This document shows, piece by piece, positions 1 to 8,533 of a stretch of 64,000 bases of DNA (position 1 is its first letter; the number at the start of each line of letters is the position of its first letter). Both the position numbers and the translations under genes were made by a program. The stretch lies in the NCBI RefSeq assembly GCF_904846525.1, contig NZ_CAJHAZ010000009.1:62001-126000 (forward strand), in the 5' to 3' direction. The DNA is from Psychrobacter sp. 1044 (GTDB lineage Bacteria; Pseudomonadota; Gammaproteobacteria; Pseudomonadales; Moraxellaceae). The notes beneath the pieces were generated by a model. It had not been told where the DNA came from and did no database searches. It saw only the letters and a list, made by a program, of their open reading frames with translations.

Positions 1-230
1 ATGTTGACTTGACAGAATTGCAAACGTCACCATATAAGCCTCTGTCACCGTTAACTGCTAACGTGTGGATTATTGGACAGGATCAGCGCCTGACACGCCA
101 GCCTATTGAAGTAGTCGAATATGACCCTATCACAAAGCAGTATTTAATTGCAGGTATTAGCAACGACAGTTTGATTTGTTTGGCTGATTTACCGGCTGAT
201 GCTAAAGGTAAAAAAGTCAATGTCTCGTAG
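1..230 (+). CDS. C-terminal end of a probable HlyD/RND-type efflux periplasmic adaptor (5' partial)
   Basis: The frame is open from the first bases of the window (codons from base 3) to a TAG at 228-230, so this is the tail of a gene that begins upstream. The 75 or so visible residues follow the pattern of the membrane-proximal domain of membrane fusion proteins: a short strand with VWIIG, then RQPIEVVEY, then an AGI..-SLI strand and a final LPADAKGKKVNV. In that family the adaptor bridges an inner-membrane pump and an outer-membrane channel. A two-component system follows 298 bp downstream and could regulate the efflux genes, which is inference. An internal TTG at 9 could be read as a start but would give a fold fragment only. 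Confidence 0.6.
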   Translation, partial: VDLTELQTSPYKPLSPLTANVWIIGQDQRLTRQPIEVVEYDPITKQYLIAGISNDSLICLADLPADAKGKKVNVS

Positions 231-374
231 CTATGCATGCCGACAGTTACATTGTGTAGAAACATTAACAAAGCCTCTCTTGTTTTGTAACTGCGTAATT
301 AGGCAATATGGCCGTACGATATATAGCATTAACCGAGTATTCTGAATCATTGGTATTAAATGACTCAATATCTT

Positions 375-437
375 GAAAGTTTGAGAAATCTTAGAAAGTT
401 TGAGAACCTAGAGGCTTAATCGTTTAACTGTTTGAGA
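375..437 (+). promoter_or_regulatory. Repeated TTTGAGA boxes upstream of the response regulator
   Basis: A 12-base sequence GAAAGTTTGAGA occurs at 375-386 and again at 394-405, and its core TTTGAGA recurs at 431-437. The copies lie in the 297-bp gap before the response regulator gene, which holds no other gene. Direct repeats are what OmpR-family regulators bind, so autoregulation is possible, but the 19-base step is longer than the usual 10-11 and this is only a suggestion. Confidence 0.25.
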
Positions 438-527
438 TCCTAAAATCGGCGATGTATTTATCGTGATACAAAATATCAAAACAGATGAAACGTTTGGCCA
501 ACCATAACAACAACTAGAGGATAACCC

Positions 528-1250
528 ATGAGCAAGCAGATTTTATTAATCGAAGATGATCCTGATCTAGCTGAGTTAATCAGCGATTACCTGACCATGA
601 ATTATTATGATGTCCATCATGCAGGGCTTGGTCAAGAAGGGCTTGATTTATTGGATGCCAAAGAGCGTGACATTGATTTGGTCGTGCTTGACTTAATGCT
701 GCCTGACATGGACGGTATGCAAGTGTGTCAAAAAATTCGCGGCAATAAAAACAACATGACCAATAAAGTACCAATTATCATGTTGACCGCGAAAGGCGAT
801 ACCACCGATCGCGTGCTAGGTCTTGAGATGGGTGCTGACGATTATATATCTAAGCCTTTTGAGCCACGTGAGCTTCTCGCTCGAATCCGTGCTGTTATTC
901 GCCGTCATGAGCAGCCCAATCAAGCAGATAGCCAGTCTGATAGCTTGACCTTTGGTCGTTTGAGCGTGTTCCCTGACAGCCATGAAGTGACCATCGATGA
1001 TGAGCCTGTCCGTTTAACGACGCATCAGTTTCAATTATTGCATTACTTTGCCACCCATTCTGGTAAAGTATTGAATCGCGAGCAACTGTGGCAAGCCATG
1101 CCCAATGATGACAGCTCAGATAATATCGATCGCGCCATTGATGTTCATATCTCGCGTCTGCGTGCTTTAATTGAAGACAACCCACGCCAGCCAAAACGTA
1201 TTATTACGGTACGCGGTGTTGGTTATCAATTTGCCACTGATCAGGTTTAA
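528..1250 (+). CDS. OmpR/PhoB-family response regulator
   Basis: A 240-residue two-component regulator. The receiver domain (about 1-125) has the acidic pair E9/D10-D11, the phosphoacceptor D55 in VVLDLMLPD, a threonine in MLTAK and the lysine in SKPFEP. The C-terminal winged-helix DNA-binding domain (about 140-235) ends in the typical RAIDVHISRLR and TVRGVGYQF segments. The start is an ATG preceded by an AGAGGATAA ribosome site. The histidine kinase follows 102 bp downstream on the same strand and is its obvious partner. Overall it resembles RstA/BaeR-type regulators, but the stimulus cannot be read from sequence; the neighbouring efflux adaptor tail hints at envelope stress or drug efflux. 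Confidence 0.9.
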   Translation: MSKQILLIEDDPDLAELISDYLTMNYYDVHHAGLGQEGLDLLDAKERDIDLVVLDLMLPDMDGMQVCQKIRGNKNNMTNKVPIIMLTAKGDTTDRVLGLEMGADDYISKPFEPRELLARIRAVIRRHEQPNQADSQSDSLTFGRLSVFPDSHEVTIDDEPVRLTTHQFQLLHYFATHSGKVLNREQLWQAMPNDDSSDNIDRAIDVHISRLRALIEDNPRQPKRIITVRGVGYQFATDQV

Positions 1251-1352
1251 TCACAAAAGCGGCAAATTAATCGATAAAAACCATACTTTTGATTTGTTTA
1301 TGCAAATTAGAAGTATGAGTCGATATAAACGGCTGATAGTAGAGATGGTTTA

Positions 1353-3554
1353 ATGCAGCAGTTGGGATTTCGTTCGGTATTTGCCAAGTTATTTGCCAGT
1401 GTCATGCTGGCACTTATTTTATTTGCAGTGGCGATGGTGCTGTTGACGCAACTTGTGCATGATAAAGATGCAAGTATTCGATCAGAAGTATTGGCCACCC
1501 AGATTTTAGGACAAATAGACCCCTTCTTGCATGAGTTGAATATCTCTGTTAGCGAGGACAATCGCTTGCAAGCGCGCTTTATGCTAGCAGTGGTCAAAAA
1601 GAGCTTTGATATCTTTGATGAGTCATTACAGGCAAAGATGGGCTTATATGACAGCGAAGGTCGATTGCTAATGCAAACGGATAACAGCGATTTGCCATTG
1701 GAGTTGCCCGCACCGCCCTCTTTATTTTCACGCGTTTTCCCCTCTCTCGCAGACACCTCCCCTACCAAGCAAGCTCAGGTTTATAGCAGCACCGGCTATA
1801 CGCTTTTGTATGAATCACGCTTACCGCCTAAAAAACCAGTACTCTCCTCTGCGCTGAATTTATTTACTGGCACACTACTACTGTTACTTATTATGGCAGG
1901 TGTCCTATGGTGGATTGCTCGTACCATCACTTGGCGCATCAATCAGATGAGCCAGCAGATGGCGCAACTGGGTGATGGTGATTTTACCGTACGGGTGAAT
2001 GCTCGTGGTAACGATGAGATCGCCTCACTAGCGCGTGGATTTAACCAAGCAGCACAAAAAATCGAACACCTTATCGATGCCAATAACCTGCTCTTAGCAC
2101 ATGCTTCTCATGAGCTACGTACCCCCATTACTCGTATTCGCTTACAGATTGAGATGATGGATATGCTCGCAGGGGCGCTACCATCTGATACCAAAGCAAA
2201 GTTTGATAAACGTGCGCAAGCGATTAACCGCGATTTGTCAGGGCTCAATGATTTGGTAGAGAGTATCTTATTGGTGAGTCGTTTAGACGCCGGTCATGCC
2301 TTGCAGCAAGTTGAAAGTTTAGATTTATACGATCTGGTGAATCAAGAACGGCAACATTATCCTGAAGCGACGCTCATTGGTGAACATATTGTGATCGATG
2401 GTCAATCATCGATGTTGACCCACTTGATTCGCAACTTATTAACCAATGCCATGCTACACGGCAAGCCACCCGTGACGGTACTATTGTATGGTGTGCAAAC
2501 TATTGATGAAGCAGATACCATACCTGATTACCTGCTACAAACGATACTCTGCAGTAGCTTTGCCGATTATAATAGCTCTGATTTTGACTCCTATCACCAA
2601 CCAATCGAGGTTAATGAAGACGATACGCATAATCATATTGCGCATAGTCATACGCAGTCAAACGATTCTTCTCATATTACTGGTAAAGTTAAATCTGAAG
2701 CAACGGATGCTATTATCCTGTTGCCAGCACCACCGATATATAGAAACGGAGAAAATATTGCGGTTGAGCATGATCTCAATTCCGATACCGATACCGATAC
2801 CGATACCGATACCGATACCGATGTGAATATAGAGACTAAAATCGATACGGCTGATATTAATACCAACAGCGACACTGATTCTATTGAAGCCCACGCGACC
2901 TTAACAGAATCTACTGATGCGAATAGTGTTCAAACTGACTCAAGCACTTTGACAAACGCAGTCAACAGTAACGATACCGTTGGAAGCACCAGTGCATCCT
3001 CATTGATTGCTAATTATCATAACTTTACCAATGATTTGACTGACAAAATTAAAAAGATGGTTTGGAAAGCAGTTCCTGACACTGAAGAGCCGTCTGCAGT
3101 TATCAATGACGCTAAGAGTACTGCCTTGAATGATGCAATTCCTAAATCCAAAGGTGCCATAATAAATAAAAGTGGCAATACACGCGACAAGGGTGATGCT
3201 CAAAACAACACTCAAAATCCTACAGAAGTACTCAGTACACCACGCAAAGAAGGCTTGTTTGCTAAGCATCTAAAAAAAGCCAAGACCGATCCTGTACGCC
3301 CATTACCGAAATATGCAGTATTGGCAGTGATTGATGAAGGCACGGGTATTCCAGAAGACAAACGTGAAGAAGTATTTAGCCCATTTGTGCGGTTGCAACA
3401 AAAAAATAAAGGTTCTGGACTAGGCTTATCGCTAGTATCACAAATCGTTACCGCACATCAAGGGCGCATCATTACTGATACGTTGAATGGACATACCAGG
3501 TTTTTAGTTGTCATACCAGTCAAGCACGACCCACATTATCACCAGCATGACTAG
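1353..3554 (+). CDS. Sensor histidine kinase with a ~270-residue insertion in its ATPase domain
   Basis: A 733-residue inner-membrane kinase. Transmembrane helix 1 is at about 12-34, a periplasmic sensor of about 130 residues follows, helix 2 is at about 168-192, then a HAMP linker. The phosphoacceptor is H253 in HASHELRTPITR; the N box is at about 358-366 (IRNLLTNAM, N361 and N365). The G1 box (DEGTGIP, D661) and G2 box (GSGLGLSL) come only after an insertion at about residues 380-648. Kinases of this class usually have some 25-35 residues between N and G1 boxes; here there are about 300. The insertion is rich in Asp, Thr, Ser and Asn, looks disordered and contains six Asp-Thr repeats. All ATP-binding motifs are intact, so the protein is probably active. 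It pairs with the upstream response regulator. Confidence 0.88.
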   Translation: MQQLGFRSVFAKLFASVMLALILFAVAMVLLTQLVHDKDASIRSEVLATQILGQIDPFLHELNISVSEDNRLQARFMLAVVKKSFDIFDESLQAKMGLYDSEGRLLMQTDNSDLPLELPAPPSLFSRVFPSLADTSPTKQAQVYSSTGYTLLYESRLPPKKPVLSSALNLFTGTLLLLLIMAGVLWWIARTITWRINQMSQQMAQLGDGDFTVRVNARGNDEIASLARGFNQAAQKIEHLIDANNLLLAHASHELRTPITRIRLQIEMMDMLAGALPSDTKAKFDKRAQAINRDLSGLNDLVESILLVSRLDAGHALQQVESLDLYDLVNQERQHYPEATLIGEHIVIDGQSSMLTHLIRNLLTNAMLHGKPPVTVLLYGVQTIDEADTIPDYLLQTILCSSFADYNSSDFDSYHQPIEVNEDDTHNHIAHSHTQSNDSSHITGKVKSEATDAIILLPAPPIYRNGENIAVEHDLNSDTDTDTDTDTDTDVNIETKIDTADINTNSDTDSIEAHATLTESTDANSVQTDSSTLTNAVNSNDTVGSTSASSLIANYHNFTNDLTDKIKKMVWKAVPDTEEPSAVINDAKSTALNDAIPKSKGAIINKSGNTRDKGDAQNNTQNPTEVLSTPRKEGLFAKHLKKAKTDPVRPLPKYAVLAVIDEGTGIPEDKREEVFSPFVRLQQKNKGSGLGLSLVSQIVTAHQGRIITDTLNGHTRFLVVIPVKHDPHYHQHD
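2784..2822 (+). repeat. In-frame GATACC hexanucleotide repeat inside the kinase gene
   Basis: Six perfect tandem GATACC units, followed by one more GAT, encode (Asp-Thr)6-Asp within the long kinase insertion. Units of six bases change length without shifting the frame, so copy-number change would lengthen or shorten the linker rather than switch the gene off. Confidence 0.9.
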
Positions 3555-3687
3555 GAAGTGCCTTCAGTCCAATCTATTAACCTTTAAATGGGCTAAAAAT
3601 GGCTAATTTTTGCCAAACATCGTCAAATAGCTTATCAATATCTCGATATTATTTGCGCTACTTTCCTTGTTTGACGGCAATTTATCT

Positions 3688-3732
3688 CATTTTTATCACC
3701 ATTTTTATCACCATTTTTATCACCATTTTTAA
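3688..3732 (+). repeat. 12-base tandem repeat, about 3.7 copies
   Basis: The unit CATTTTTATCAC is present in three perfect head-to-tail copies (3688-3699, 3700-3711, 3712-3723), followed by a partial copy CATTTTTAA. It lies between the kinase stop and the 107-base interspersed repeat. No function is evident. Confidence 0.9.
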
Positions 3733-3760
3733 AATAAGGACACGACCTAGTCAGCGATGC

Positions 3761-3867
3761 TATAGTCGATTCAATTTAAAAGTAGTACAAGGCAACCGAG
3801 TATATATGTATATTTAATACCTCAAGCGAGGTTAACGCAGTAATATTTTTATGGTGAAATGACTATA
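3761..3867 (+). repeat. 107-base interspersed repeat (MITE-like), copy 1
   Basis: This segment runs from TATAGTC to GACTATA and is matched at 21110-21216 with the same 107-base length and, by eye, 8 differences. The ends are imperfect inverted repeats: 17 of 24 terminal positions pair, with TATAGTC and AAAAGTA conserved at both ends. The middle contains CCTCAAGCGAGG, a small palindrome. Size, paired ends, no coding capacity and intergenic placement fit a miniature inverted-repeat element or a REP-like sequence. Confidence 0.75.
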
Positions 3868-4121
3868 TAAGGTGCTATGAACAGACACTTCATTCTACTC
3901 GATCGTCGCGACTCACATTCTACAAACCCCCTCTTACTAATAGCTATTAATCATAAGCCTGTCACGGATGTTCATATCCAAAGTGCTCGATAATATGCTA
4001 TATTAGCGCCCCTTATTATAGGGTTATTAACGGTTGTTTCTTAATTGGCTTCTTACATTGTTAAAGAGGCCCGACAGCGCGTTTGTGACTATTAAAAAAA
4101 TTATTGAATTTTGAGCCCTCC

Positions 4122-4892
4122 ATGAATGACATGATTGTCTTAAACAATGTGACCAAGAGTTTTTTAAGCGACCGATCAATCAAAGACAAAGATGGCAAAC
4201 CACATTGGTTTACTGCCGTTGAACCGACCTCGTTATCTGTCCAGCAAGGCGAAATCTTCGGCCTAATGGGATACTCGGGTGCCGGTAAGTCTACTTTGCT
4301 ACGCCTAATCAATATGCTTGAGCGTCCAGATGCTGGTCAAGTCATCGTTGATGGCACTGACTTGACCACTTTGTCTGCCAGTGAATTGCGTATCGCTCGG
4401 CATAATATTGGTATGATTTTTCAGCAGTTTAATCTGATGTCCAATCGTACTGTTTTTGACAACGTGGCCTTTAATTTAACTGTTTCAGGATATCCGAGCC
4501 GCGACATTCATAAACGAGTCATGGATTGCCTAGAGATTGTTGATCTAACAGACCGCGCTGGTCACTACCCTGCGCAGCTGTCAGGCGGACAAAAACAGCG
4601 TGTCGGTATTGCCCGAGCGATTGCCCCCAGTCCTAAAGTATTATTGGCTGATGAGCCAACCAGTGCGCTTGATCCTGCGACGACCCGCAGCTTGTTGACT
4701 TGTCTACGCGATATCAACGAACAACTTGGCGTCACCATTGTGATTGTGACTCATGAGATGAGTGTCATCCGTAGGCTGTGTGATCGCGCCGCATTACTGC
4801 ATCAAGGTCAACTCTTGGAAGTTGCAGATGTGAGAGACGGTCTGATTCAAGCGACCACCCCGATTGGCAAAGGCTTAGTGCACGAAGACTAA
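4122..4892 (+). CDS. metN: Methionine ABC transporter, ATP-binding subunit, short form
   Basis: The ATPase of the MetNIQ importer for methionine, acting on the cytoplasmic face of the inner membrane. From the ATG at 4122 the protein has 256 residues. Walker A is GYSGAGKST at about 50-57, then a Q loop (MIFQQFN), the LSGGQ signature at about 153, Walker B LLADEPTS at about 174 and the H-loop THE at about 210. Family members such as E. coli MetN are about 343 residues with a C-terminal NIL/ACT-like domain that binds methionine for trans-inhibition; that domain is missing here, and the protein stops soon after the ATPase core. A TTG at 4104 is in frame but less likely as start. metI follows 19 bp downstream and metQ after it. 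Confidence 0.9.
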   Translation: MNDMIVLNNVTKSFLSDRSIKDKDGKPHWFTAVEPTSLSVQQGEIFGLMGYSGAGKSTLLRLINMLERPDAGQVIVDGTDLTTLSASELRIARHNIGMIFQQFNLMSNRTVFDNVAFNLTVSGYPSRDIHKRVMDCLEIVDLTDRAGHYPAQLSGGQKQRVGIARAIAPSPKVLLADEPTSALDPATTRSLLTCLRDINEQLGVTIVIVTHEMSVIRRLCDRAALLHQGQLLEVADVRDGLIQATTPIGKGLVHED

Positions 4893-4911
4893 TGAGGCAG
4901 GAGAAATAAAT

Positions 4912-5598
4912 ATGTTAACTGGTAGTGAATTATCCGCCTCGATAGACAAGCTGTTTGCCCTGCGCAAAGAGATTGTAAACGCGTTTATTGATACATTTAT
5001 TATGCTTGGCATCTCAACGACGGTGGCGATTGTCATCGGTGGGTTGTTTGGCGTATTTTTGTTTTTATCCAGTGATCGACAGTTTTTGCAAAACAAAACA
5101 TTGTATGGTCTGCTTGGTGGTATCACCAACTTTATGCGCGCTTTCCCATTTGTCATTTTGATGATTGCCATGAGCCCATTTACGAAGGCTATCGTTGGCA
5201 CGGGTATTGGACCGATTGCGGCCTCATTGGTACTCGCCATTGCAGGTTCGTTCTATTTTGCCCGTTTGGTTGAGCAGAACTTACGTGAAGTACCACGCGG
5301 TATCATAGAAGCGACAGAGTCTATGGGTGCTCGGCCTCTGACTATTATAAAAGTCTTACTGAACGAAGCTCGCTCAGGGCTAGTGCTGTCTGTGACCATT
5401 CTGTGTATCAGCCTGCTTTCTTACTCGGCAGCCGCCGGTATGATTGGTGGCGGTGGTCTAGGTGACTTGGCGATTCGTTATGGCTATTATCGTTATCAAA
5501 CTGAGGTCATGATTTTTATCGTTATTGTCCTATCAGTCATGGTTGTCTCCATTCAAGCATCAGGTAATTGGTTGGCTAACCGTTTGGATAAACGATAG
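4912..5598 (+). CDS. metI: Methionine ABC transporter, permease subunit
   Basis: A 228-residue inner-membrane permease with five or so hydrophobic helices. The cytoplasmic coupling (EAA) loop is visible as EATESMGARPLTIIKVLL at about residues 134-151, the part that docks on MetN. The start ATG has a good AGGAGA ribosome site within a 19-bp gap after metN, so the two are translated from one message. Length and motif order match MetI/YaeE. The metQ gene starts 219 bp downstream. Confidence 0.92.
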   Translation: MLTGSELSASIDKLFALRKEIVNAFIDTFIMLGISTTVAIVIGGLFGVFLFLSSDRQFLQNKTLYGLLGGITNFMRAFPFVILMIAMSPFTKAIVGTGIGPIAASLVLAIAGSFYFARLVEQNLREVPRGIIEATESMGARPLTIIKVLLNEARSGLVLSVTILCISLLSYSAAAGMIGGGGLGDLAIRYGYYRYQTEVMIFIVIVLSVMVVSIQASGNWLANRLDKR

Positions 5599-5817
5599 AA
5601 AAAAAGACTTAGACAAAGCCAGTTAACGCTAATATGAATAATACTCAAGGTTTAATGCCGATTCATCCTAAGCAAAATGCTTGACTTTGTTACTGAGACC
5701 CTTTAATTTTGATACTAACTTAACAGTCGTTAACTTAGCAGCATTACTATCCCTAATGTTGCTTTTTTAATGGCCAGCGTTTGCCCTCCATCCCATCCCT
5801 CTTATTAAGGAAGTTCC

Positions 5818-6777
5818 ATGAAATTAACAGATATCAGCCGTCAGTTAGCGACTGCATTTGCGGCCGTTGGCGTATCAAGCCTAGTCTTGGTTGGTTGCAA
5901 CAACTCATCAGCACCAGAAGCGACTAAAGAGCCTGTTACTGAAGGCTCAACAGCAGAAACTGCCGCTAGCGATATCGATCCTGAGCATACCAAAATCGTC
6001 ATCGGTACCACCGAAGGTGACTTCGCCGATATGGTGCGCAACCAAGTGAAAAGCTCACTGGAAGCGCAAGGTTACGAAGTTGAGCTGATTGCTTTTACTG
6101 ACTATGTACGCCCAAACCTTGCCTTGGCTGAAGGTGATTTGGACATCAACATCTTCCAGCATAAGCCTTATCTTGATACCTTCAAAAAAGAAAACAATCT
6201 TGATCTAGTAGAAGTTTTCCAAGTACCTACTGCCCCACTTGGCATTTACTCAGGTAAAAAGACCACGCTTGATGATGTCTATAAAGGCATGAGAGTCTCT
6301 GCACCAAATGATCCAAGTAACTTTGCTCGTGCGCTGGTGATGATGGATGATCTTGGCTGGATCAAGCTAAAAGACAATATTGACCCACTAACGGCATCAA
6401 AAACTGACATCGCTGATAACAGCAAATACGACATTGAAATCATTGAGTTAGAAGCCGCTCAATTGCCACGTGCTCGTGATGAAGTCGACTTTGCCGTCAT
6501 CAATGGCAACTATGCCACGGATGCTGGTATCAAGCTGACTGAAGCACTATTTCAAGAGCCTAGCTTTGCTTATGTCAACTGGTCAGCCATCAAATCAGCA
6601 GATGCTGGCAAAAAATGGGTCGAAGATGTGACCAATGCATATAATTCAGAAGCCTTTAAAAAGTATGCTCATGAAACTTTCCCTGGTTATAAGTACCCAA
6701 AAATCTGGGGCTCTGATCACAGTGCGCACACGGATACCGCAACAAAACCTGCACCTGTAGAAGCGGCTGCTCAATAA
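5818..6777 (+). CDS. metQ: Methionine-binding lipoprotein of the MetNIQ importer
   Basis: A 319-residue NlpA-family substrate-binding protein. A lipoprotein signal ends at LVLVG with the acylated cysteine at C27, followed by a low-complexity linker rich in Ser, Glu and Thr (28-55). The mature domain shows the family segments KIVIGTTEGDFADMVR and LAEGDLDINIFQHKPYLD, then DPSNFARAL and the NGNYA segment near residue 230, which line the ligand cleft in MetQ. It is anchored in the periplasm and feeds MetI. A short Ala/Thr-rich tail of about 20 residues follows the conserved domain. The ribosome site is AAGGAAG just before the ATG. A strong terminator follows at 6823. Confidence 0.92.
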   Translation: MKLTDISRQLATAFAAVGVSSLVLVGCNNSSAPEATKEPVTEGSTAETAASDIDPEHTKIVIGTTEGDFADMVRNQVKSSLEAQGYEVELIAFTDYVRPNLALAEGDLDINIFQHKPYLDTFKKENNLDLVEVFQVPTAPLGIYSGKKTTLDDVYKGMRVSAPNDPSNFARALVMMDDLGWIKLKDNIDPLTASKTDIADNSKYDIEIIELEAAQLPRARDEVDFAVINGNYATDAGIKLTEALFQEPSFAYVNWSAIKSADAGKKWVEDVTNAYNSEAFKKYAHETFPGYKYPKIWGSDHSAHTDTATKPAPVEAAAQ

Positions 6778-6822
6778 GCTCTTAAGCCAAAAACACTTAA
6801 ATATCGTCTTCGTCCCGATTGT

Positions 6823-6858
6823 AAACGCCCATTGCTAGATAGTGATGGGCGTTTTTTA
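6823..6858 (+). terminator. Intrinsic terminator after metQ
   Basis: AAACGCCCAT (6823-6832) pairs perfectly with ATGGGCGTTT (6845-6854), with a run of T running through the end. It closes the metNIQ unit. Confidence 0.85.
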
Positions 6859-7078
6859 TGGACTCAATTTTACGATTTTTATTTTTTAACCGCGCGCTGC
6901 TGTCTATCAGTTACTAAAAATGACGTTACAGCCTGTTTGTCCTTTGTAGGAAAGCGTCACGTGCCCTTTTACTTGCTGCTAATTTTTTCTATAGTGTGTA
7001 GGTTAAATAGAGAGGGTAATCAGGATATTGATGATCCGATGCTCTATCAATAAATACATAAATAACAAGGATAATAAG

Positions 7079-7927
7079 ATGCGTGCTAAAACTTATAATA
7101 TTCGTACCGCGGGACAAGCAAATATTCCTGTACTAGGGCTTGGTACATGGCAATCGACCGGTCAAGGTTGTGTTGATGTCGTCAGTCAAGCGTTGAAAAT
7201 GGGTTACGAGCACATCGATACCGCTCAAGCTTATGGTAATGAAAAAGAAGTGGGTCAAGGTATCAAACAATCAGGGGTATCTCGTGATAAGTTCTTTTTG
7301 ACCACAAAGATTTTTCCTGATGATATGAAGTTTGAGCCTGAGAAATTGATTGCCGCCGCCAAACGCTCTTTAGCAGATTTAGATACTGATTATGTTGATT
7401 TACTACTATTGCACTGGCCCGATGACCGTGTTCCTTTATCCGAAACCATTCCTGCCTTGTGCGAGCTACAGAAACAAGGTTTGACACGCCATATCGGGGT
7501 TTCTAACTTTAATATTGCTAATATCATTGAAGCTGAGAAATATGCTGATGTACCGATTGTGGTCAATCAGGTTGAGTTTCATCCGTTCATCAAGCAAAAA
7601 ACCTTGCAGACTTTTTTGAATAATCACCACATTCTACTCGAAGCTTATTCACCACTTGCACGCGGTGATGTATTCGATAATGAGATTATTAGAGAAATCG
7701 CTGACAAACATAATGTCACGCCAGCACAGATATCATTGGCTTGGATTCTGTCAGACAAGCATCGTATCGCTATTCCGAAAACGTCTAACCCTGATCATTT
7801 GCAAGGCAACTTAGACGCTATAAAAGTACAGTTAAGTGCGGATGATATTGAGAAAATCAGCAGCTTAGCGCGTGCTGATGGGCGCAAAATTAAGCATCCA
7901 GATTACTCGCCTGAATGGGACGACTAA
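7079..7927 (+). CDS. Aldo/keto reductase (AKR5-like)
   Basis: A 282-residue NADPH-dependent carbonyl reductase with the TIM-barrel aldo/keto reductase pattern. The catalytic tetrad is D47, Y52 (DTAQAYGNE), K77 (TTKIF) and H112 (LLLHWP). The nicotinamide region VSNFN and the phosphate-binding IPKTSNPDHLQGN near the C-terminus are present. Best guess by pattern is the 2,5-diketo-D-gluconate reductase/YafB group; the physiological substrate is unknown. I chose the ATG at 7079, preceded by AAGG eight bases upstream, over an in-frame ATG at 7028 that adds 17 unconserved residues. It stands alone between two terminators. Confidence 0.88.
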   Translation: MRAKTYNIRTAGQANIPVLGLGTWQSTGQGCVDVVSQALKMGYEHIDTAQAYGNEKEVGQGIKQSGVSRDKFFLTTKIFPDDMKFEPEKLIAAAKRSLADLDTDYVDLLLLHWPDDRVPLSETIPALCELQKQGLTRHIGVSNFNIANIIEAEKYADVPIVVNQVEFHPFIKQKTLQTFLNNHHILLEAYSPLARGDVFDNEIIREIADKHNVTPAQISLAWILSDKHRIAIPKTSNPDHLQGNLDAIKVQLSADDIEKISSLARADGRKIKHPDYSPEWDD

Positions 7928-7975
7928 GTTCTTATAAGAAACTATCGAAACTTATTAGTACCAAAATTCATGTAA

Positions 7976-8012
7976 AAAAAGAGCCGCTAATATATTATTA
8001 GCGGCTCTTTTA
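7976..8012. terminator. Bidirectional terminator between the aldo/keto reductase and ccmE
   Basis: GAGCCGCTAATA pairs with TATTAGCGGCTC (7981-8008), flanked by A-rich sequence on the left and T-rich sequence on the right. It serves two convergent genes. Confidence 0.88.
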
Positions 8013-8032
8013 CTATGATATGGACTATATAA

Positions 8033-8533
8033 CTACTGCTGTAGAGTATCCGTCTCATGTACCTTTTCAGCAGGATTATATTGCTCAGAAGGAGGCACTA
8101 CACCGCTACGGTTGTTTTCTTTCATCGATTTGGCCACTTCTGGCGGCATGTAGTTTTCATCATGCTTCGCCAAGACTTCTCCAGCGACAAAAGTATCACC
8201 CTGCATCTTACCTGTCGCTACGACACCTGAGTTTTCAGCAAATAAATCTGGCAAAATACCTTGATAAGTCACTGGTACTGTCGATTGAAAGTCAGTAATG
8301 GCAAACTCAACGTTTAGTGGATTGTCTTCTGCGCGCTGGACACTACCCGCAACGACCATACCGCCTGCTCGAATACGCTTATCTTGTGGTGCTTCACCTT
8401 GTGCAATCGCGGTAGCATCAAAGTAGTAATCGGTCTGTTGCCCAATGGCATAAAGAACCAATACCACGGCTATCGCCGCCCCTGCAAGCGTAAACATAAC
8501 CCACATCAGTTTTTTGCGACGAACTGCGTTCAT
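8033..8533 (-). CDS. ccmE: Cytochrome c maturation haem chaperone CcmE
   Basis: A 166-residue periplasmic haem chaperone anchored by one N-terminal helix (about 9-30). The haem-binding histidine is H124 within [10 protein letters not shown], with Y128 after it; the OB-fold segments [12 protein letters not shown] and [14 protein letters not shown] are typical. CcmE takes haem from the CcmABCD complex and hands it to CcmF/H. Start ATG has GAGG upstream. It is the last gene of the ccm block here; ccmF, ccmG and ccmH do not follow, because the next gene is a convergent reductase. The ccmD gene lies 271 bp upstream, a larger gap than usual. Confidence 0.93.
   Translation of the reverse strand: MNAVRRKKLMWVMFTLAGAAIAVVLVLYAIGQQTDYYFDATAIAQGEAPQDKRIRAGGMVVAGSVQRAEDNPLNVEFAITDFQSTVPVTYQGILPDLFAENSGVVATGKMQGDTFVAGEVLAKHDENYMPPEVAKSMKENNRSGVVPPSEQYNPAEKVHETDTLQQ

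Larger units (their letters stand above)
3555..4121. other. Gene-free gap between the kinase and metN, with two repeat structures
   Basis: About 570 bases without a credible gene. It holds a 12-base tandem repeat (3688-3732) and a 107-base interspersed repeat (3761-3867), both listed separately. A short frame crossing both is rejected as coding because it is made of the repeats. The last 150 bases are AT-rich and probably contain the metN promoter; no SAM riboswitch fold is apparent. Confidence 0.6.

Noticed and set aside
2784-2822. Phase variation of the kinase by the hexamer repeat
   Set aside because: Units of six bases preserve frame, so on/off switching by slippage is not expected; only length variation is.
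2488-2826. Open frames with Ile-Pro or Gly-Ile repeats over the kinase gene
   Set aside because: They are alternative-frame readings of the GATACC repeat tract inside the kinase; no ribosome site or independent pattern.
3599-3817. Short frame in the kinase-metN gap
   Set aside because: It consists largely of the 12-base tandem repeat and the start of the 107-base repeat; no coding pattern.
4060-4121. Possible SAM riboswitch upstream of metN
   Set aside because: No SAM-type stem arrangement could be found by eye; the leader is a plain AT-rich stretch.
6832-7053. Frame beginning in the metQ terminator
   Set aside because: Starts inside the terminator hairpin and has no motif.
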